Under the pieces are notes generated by a model. It was not told the DNA's origin. It searched no databases and saw nothing but the letters and a program-made list of their open reading frames with translations. Below, piece by piece: positions 60,826-64,000 of a DNA stretch of 64,000 bases. This DNA is from Methanomassiliicoccaceae archaeon (GTDB taxonomy: Archaea; Thermoplasmatota; Thermoplasmata; Methanomassiliicoccales; Methanomethylophilaceae): assembly GCA_034928305.1 (NCBI GenBank), contig JAYFOZ010000002.1, positions 124,001 to 188,000 on the forward strand, read 5' to 3'. A program made the translations under genes and the position numbers. Position 1 is the stretch's first letter, and the number at the start of each line of letters is the position of its first letter.

Positions 60826-61527
60826 ATGTCAAGCAACAAGATCAAATTACCCGGCGAGATTTTCATTGTCGCAGGTTTGTTCCTCGTTGCTTTTTCAATA
60901 TCGCTGATGATCGCGCTCGGTTTCGGCGTATCAACGATATCGTCGCTGCCATATGCTCTTAATCTCGTTGTACCAGGAATTTCTTTTGGTGCGTGGAACC
61001 TGATATTCCAGGCCGTGCTCTATGTGATGCTCGTGTCCATCACCCGCAAGGTTAAGGGAACTCACATGATTTCATTCATAATGGTCCTTTTATTCGCGGT
61101 TATTCTTGATTTCACAAAGATGATGATCGGAGCGGTACCTGACGAAATCCACCTGAGGATACTTTTGTTCGGAGGAAGCTTCCTGCTGATGTGCTTTGGA
61201 ATAGCTCTCATGATAACGTCCAAGATGCCGCTATTGATCATAGATCTGTTCTCGAACGGCCTCTCATCATACTATCATACTTCATTCAGGAGGATTAAGA
61301 CAATGTTCGACGTTTCATGTCTGACCATCTCTGTCGCAGTGTCGCTGGCGTTCATGGGGGACCTTGCGGGAATCGGGATCGGGACAGTGGTAATGGCAGT
61401 GATAACGGGAACATTCGTCCAGGCGTTCGGTACTTTTCTGAAGGAGCACTTTGACATACAACCTTATTTTGTAAAGTTCCTAAACACCGAAAACGCAAGT
61501 ATAAACGACGTCGAAGCCAAAGAATGA
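60826..61527 (+). CDS. YczE/YitT-like membrane protein, copy 2
   Basis: 233 aa, the same length as copy 1 and nearly the same in GFGVSTISSLPYAL, FGGSFLLMCFGIALMITSK, YHTSFRRIKTMFD and GIGIGTVVMAVITGTF. The C-terminal tails differ. The two copies flank the stress protein, so a tandem duplication with both copies kept is likely. Confidence 0.8.
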   Translation: MSSNKIKLPGEIFIVAGLFLVAFSISLMIALGFGVSTISSLPYALNLVVPGISFGAWNLIFQAVLYVMLVSITRKVKGTHMISFIMVLLFAVILDFTKMMIGAVPDEIHLRILLFGGSFLLMCFGIALMITSKMPLLIIDLFSNGLSSYYHTSFRRIKTMFDVSCLTISVAVSLAFMGDLAGIGIGTVVMAVITGTFVQAFGTFLKEHFDIQPYFVKFLNTENASINDVEAKE

Positions 61528-61970
61528 TGTTATTGATATCTGCTTGTTATTAATTCGATGCGATTTATTTCTGTTCTCTGATAGATTCGAACAAGAATCT
61601 TGGGAAAAGTTGTAAAGGGACGGTCCCCGTCCTCTGATGGGCCCAGGCGCCTAATTGCGGTTAAATCAGAAAGGGAGTAAGCTTTTTTCATTCTCTCAAC
61701 CTCTGCAAATCCCGGCACTCCTCGATGTCGTTGTGGCGGCCATGGCGGTAATTGTAGCAGAGGGGCGCCCGATGCAACTGCTAGATGAAGCGAGCTCAAG
61801 GGCGGCCGCGCATGCCGTGCCCGGCGTGAGGGGACAGGATGGCATCAGTCTTCCTCCTCGTCAAAATGTCCTCAGAATTATCCCGTTTCGCATAGAATTC
61901 GGTGCAACATCGCCGAAAATCAAATACAGATCAATTAGCGCTGTTAACTGGTAGAGCTAGATGGGAGTGG
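61528..61970. other. 443-base region without a recognised gene
   Basis: Open frames occur on both strands but none has a convincing start, composition or family similarity. The DNA is GC-rich in the middle and includes a hairpin GGACGG/CCGTCC near 61620 and other short stems. I looked for RNase P and SRP RNA core motifs and did not find them. A structured RNA remains possible because the tRNA-Tyr immediately to its right is transcribed toward it. Confidence 0.3.
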
Positions 61971-62079
61971 TCCCCACCCCCTGATTTGAACAGGGGACCT
62001 GCTGATATCGGCGGCTGCACCGGATAAATCCGGAAACTCTCTACAGTCAGCCGCTCTGGCCAGACTGAGCTAGGTGGGG
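61971..62079 (-). tRNA. tRNA-Tyr (anticodon GTA) with intron
   Basis: Acceptor CCCCACC/GGTGGGG with the archaeal C1-G72 pair and discriminator A. Anticodon stem GCTGA/TCAGC, loop CTGTAGA and T arm CCCTG-TTCAAAT-CAGGG. A 34-base intron (62007-62040) follows position 37, the canonical archaeal site, and can form the usual hairpin for the splicing endonuclease. The mature length is 75 bases. Confidence 0.93.
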
Positions 62080-62136
62080 ACGTTTGGGGATTATATGCAC
62101 ATTACTTAAAACCATTTGGGTATGGGTGATTTTATT

Positions 62137-62883
62137 TCACCCGAAATAATTAAGGTCTTCACACGAATTGCGACTGTTCTCAAGCTCTTTTACCTTCTGG
62201 TTCAGCTCGTCGATCATGGCCGAGTGGGTGTCAAGCTCTCTGGTATCCACTTCGACACCCAGTTTCTTCACCAGGATAGCCATCACCGCGCCGGCGCTCT
62301 TGTGGTCGATAAAGTATCCCGGTGTCTCGCCCATCAGACAGATCGAATCGATGCCGTATATCTGTCCGAACGCCAAAAACATAGCGCTGGCACCTACTAT
62401 CCCTCCCTTGGGCTCTCCCGGCTCGAAAACAACGCCAAGGTCCTCATAGGCAGGTCTAACATCCATTCTGGAGACGGCCCCCAGCACGCGTGGGGATTCG
62501 ACCATGGTCCCTGTGCCGTAGCCTCCCAAGGTAATGATTTCGGAGGGATCGTAGCTTAAGAGGGCCTCCATGATGTCACTGCATATCAGGAACTGCCCTT
62601 CGGGGGTGGATCCCTGGTAGCTCCCGCTGATAAAAACAATATCTCTGTCTCCGGCCTTTGCGAACCAAAGTTCGTTCCTTGCGAAATCAGCAACGCAATT
62701 CGAGTCCACGCTTATCTGAGGGGGGAAATCGGGAGAATAGAGACAGGCGAATCTCTTCGCTCCCAGGGCATTGGCGAGATAGTCGGCCGCAATCTTGCCC
62801 ACGTTCCCGATGCCAGGAAGGCCCTCTATTACAAGAGGCCTTATAAGTTCAGGCTTAGAGTCATATCTTATGATACTTTCCAT
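62137..62883 (-). CDS. PAC2 family proteasome-assembly-chaperone-like protein
   Basis: About 248 aa. The motifs PLVIEGLPGIGNVGKIAADYL, DIVFISGSYQGST and TLGGYGTGTMVE, and the tail of coiled-coil residues, define the archaeal PAC2/DUF75 family (PbaA/PbaB relatives), thought to assist assembly of complexes. Start at ATG 62883 is chosen over a TTG seven codons upstream. It overlaps the nop10 3' end by 23 bases, so it belongs to the S27e-aIF2-alpha-nop10 operon. Confidence 0.85.
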   Translation of the reverse strand: MESIIRYDSKPELIRPLVIEGLPGIGNVGKIAADYLANALGAKRFACLYSPDFPPQISVDSNCVADFARNELWFAKAGDRDIVFISGSYQGSTPEGQFLICSDIMEALLSYDPSEIITLGGYGTGTMVESPRVLGAVSRMDVRPAYEDLGVVFEPGEPKGGIVGASAMFLAFGQIYGIDSICLMGETPGYFIDHKSAGAVMAILVKKLGVEVDTRELDTHSAMIDELNQKVKELENSRNSCEDLNYFG

Positions 62884-63037
62884 TTTCTCCGTACTCCTCT
62901 TCAATGGCTTTGCGACGGTATGCGCCGTAGCGGTCTTCCGGAGAATATTTGGGGGGGATAGGTGATGAAGTGTGCTTTCCGCAGGCCGGACAGTCCTCTT
63001 TGAACGAGTATCTTCCGCATGCGCTGCAACGTTTCAT
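62861..63037 (-). CDS. nop10: H/ACA RNP protein Nop10
   Basis: 58 aa. A zinc ribbon CSACGRYSFKEDCPACG is followed by PIPPKYSPEDRYGAYRR, the Nop10 signature. It is part of the pseudouridylation RNP with Cbf5, Gar1 and L7Ae. ATG 63037 gives the usual start; an ATG four codons upstream is possible. It directly follows aIF2-alpha, the common archaeal arrangement. Confidence 0.95.
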   Translation of the reverse strand: MKRCSACGRYSFKEDCPACGKHTSSPIPPKYSPEDRYGAYRRKAIEEEYGENGKYHKI

Positions 63038-63053
63038 CTTTCCTTTCATGTCT

Positions 63054-63836
63054 TCACTTGCTTTCGCGTTTGAGGGTCGCGGAACCGCCAGCGGCCACGA
63101 GTTTGTCCACAGCTGCCGCGGATACATTTTTCATGATCTCCTCGGCCTCTTTGTAATCTCCCGCTTTGACGAGTATTCTGTATTTGGGGCAGCCTATGCA
63201 GCTGATTCCCACATCATACCCCTCTCCAGCCACAAGTCCGGCTTCGAGCGCGCCCCTGATAAGGACCACTCCGTTCGGGGCGGCGGACGTCATGATAAGC
63301 GTACCGTCTATTTGGACGGACGATACCGCGACGTTCTCTTTGGCCACCTCGATGAACGTTTCGACCCACTCTCCTGAAAAATCCTCCAGGAATCCGTTAG
63401 GGTCGGCGACGACCGATTCGAATGCGCCATAAAGCGTTTCATAAGTTTCAACAAGTTCGTCGACGAACATGTGATAGGCCTCGTCCTCGGTTATCGACAT
63501 GCGCTCGGCAATGATCTCAACGAGCTTCTCGGCCTTTTTATCATTTTTCCATATCTGAATTTTCTCTCTCTTCTGGTGTTCGTTCACCGATTTGAGGGAA
63601 AGGTCTATTTGACCCTTCTTGGAGTCCACGCCCAGGACCTTGCAGACGATCTTTTGACCTTCTCTAATGTAATCTCTGATGTACTTGACCCAGCCAGTGG
63701 CTACATCCCTTATGTGGACGAATCCTTCCTTATCGTCGTATTCGTCAAGAGTTACGAAAGCACCGAAATTCTTTACGTTAGTTACAGTGCAAACTACCAA
63801 CTCGCCGTATTCGGGAAAGCCTTTGGCCCTCGACAT
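63054..63836 (-). CDS. Translation initiation factor aIF2 subunit alpha
   Basis: 260 aa. An N-terminal S1 domain (GELVVCTVTNVKNFGAFVTL … GQKIVCKVLGVDSKKGQIDLSLK), a helical domain and a C-terminal alpha-beta domain that binds aIF2-gamma are visible. The ATG overlaps the S27e stop (TGATG). The order S27e, aIF2-alpha, nop10 and PAC2 is typical of archaea. Confidence 0.95.
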   Translation of the reverse strand: MSRAKGFPEYGELVVCTVTNVKNFGAFVTLDEYDDKEGFVHIRDVATGWVKYIRDYIREGQKIVCKVLGVDSKKGQIDLSLKSVNEHQKREKIQIWKNDKKAEKLVEIIAERMSITEDEAYHMFVDELVETYETLYGAFESVVADPNGFLEDFSGEWVETFIEVAKENVAVSSVQIDGTLIMTSAAPNGVVLIRGALEAGLVAGEGYDVGISCIGCPKYRILVKAGDYKEAEEIMKNVSAAAVDKLVAAGGSATLKRESK

Positions 63837-64000
63837 CAGCCGACCACCTCGAGCACTTCGCCATTGATCTTACCGACCCCTCCTTTGGGGACGATGAGCG
63901 TGGATCCGCAAACAAGGCATTTAACCTCGGTTGCAGCCTTCCTAAAGGCGATTTGCTCGTTTCCGCAGTCTGGACATTTAATTTTAATAAAATCACCGGT
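63836..64000 (-). CDS. Ribosomal protein S27e, partial (N-terminus beyond the window)
   Basis: The frame is open from the window edge. It encodes [20 protein letters not shown] and [16 protein letters not shown], the two CxxC pairs of the S27e zinc ribbon, ending EVLEVVG and TGA. The few missing residues lie past base 64000. Confidence 0.92.
   Translation of the reverse strand, partial: TGDFIKIKCPDCGNEQIAFRKAATEVKCLVCGSTLIVPKGGVGKINGEVLEVVG

Noticed and set aside
61600-61960. RNase P RNA or SRP RNA
   Set aside because: The conserved core motifs (the AGGAAAGUC-type and GGAAGGGAGCAG-type segments) are absent; only loose resemblances were found.
1-64000. CRISPR arrays
   Set aside because: I saw no regularly spaced short repeats; the only clear repeats are the 14-bp attachment pair and the IS inverted repeats.

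Overview
The window is archaeal and most likely from a methanogen of the order Methanomassiliicoccales (Thermoplasmatota). Supporting genes include three steps of archaeal ether-lipid synthesis (carS fragment, GGGP synthase, DGGGP synthase), aIF5A, aIF2-alpha, Nop5, Nop10, RadA, an Sm-like protein, S27e, the archaeal 2-amino-3,7-dideoxy-heptulosonate route to shikimate, an intron-containing tRNA-Tyr and TATA-box promoters. I read the stop codon of every gene I call: all end in TGA or TAA. The only two TAG codons that would end a gene (a PHP phosphoesterase at 49850 and a nucleotide cyclase at 23863) are both followed by in-frame sequence that continues the protein. This is what a pyrrolysine-decoding genome looks like. 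The order is an inference; no mcr or pyl gene lies in the window.

Layout: 1-9.9 kb holds carS/pyrE/uracil-DNA glycosylase/HAD, the condensin operon smc-scpA-scpB, an Sm protein, a DUF47 protein and glmM. 9.9-16.5 kb holds agmatinase, aIF5A and a shikimate-pathway block (prephenate dehydratase-like, AroB', AroD-AroE fusion, AroA', AroA). 16.5-21.7 kb holds nop5, a class II aldolase with mtnA (salvage of methylthioadenosine or 5'-deoxyadenosine), a V4R-like regulator, the riboflavin reductase and rtcA. 21.7-29.0 kb is a foreign, mostly AT-rich island. It is bounded by a 14-bp direct repeat of the 3' end of tRNA-Gly and carries an insertion sequence, a two-gene Pycsar-type cyclic-nucleotide defence system, a zinc-hook ATPase and small unknown genes. 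29.1-29.5 kb has two tRNA-Val genes facing each other.

29.5-37.7 kb is the most unusual chromosomal segment. It encodes a bacterial-length acetyl-CoA synthase with a complete A-cluster cysteine set, a RACo-type corrinoid activator, a CooC/AcsF-type nickel ATPase, an NrdG-like radical SAM enzyme, an aldehyde dehydrogenase homologue without the usual catalytic cysteine, and an operon of unknown partners (zinc ribbon, small ORF with an apparent ACG start, double-ACT protein). No CO dehydrogenase or corrinoid iron-sulfur protein is present in the window.

37.7-48.2 kb holds tRNA-Leu, pirin, small membrane and DNA-binding proteins, the ether-lipid operon, tRNA G10 methyltransferase, radA, the CCA enzyme, a secreted transglutaminase-like protein and a metallo-beta-lactamase fold protein. 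48.2-58.9 kb holds an adenosine-type deaminase, the amber-containing PHP protein, a cardiolipin synthase, an acetyltransferase, an ABC exporter whose ATPase seems to start at ATA, a universal stress protein, and a CDGSH/rubredoxin-flavoprotein pair. 58.9-64 kb holds duplicated YczE-like membrane proteins around a stress protein, a 440-bp unassigned gap, tRNA-Tyr, a PAC2 protein and the nop10-aIF2-alpha-S27e operon.
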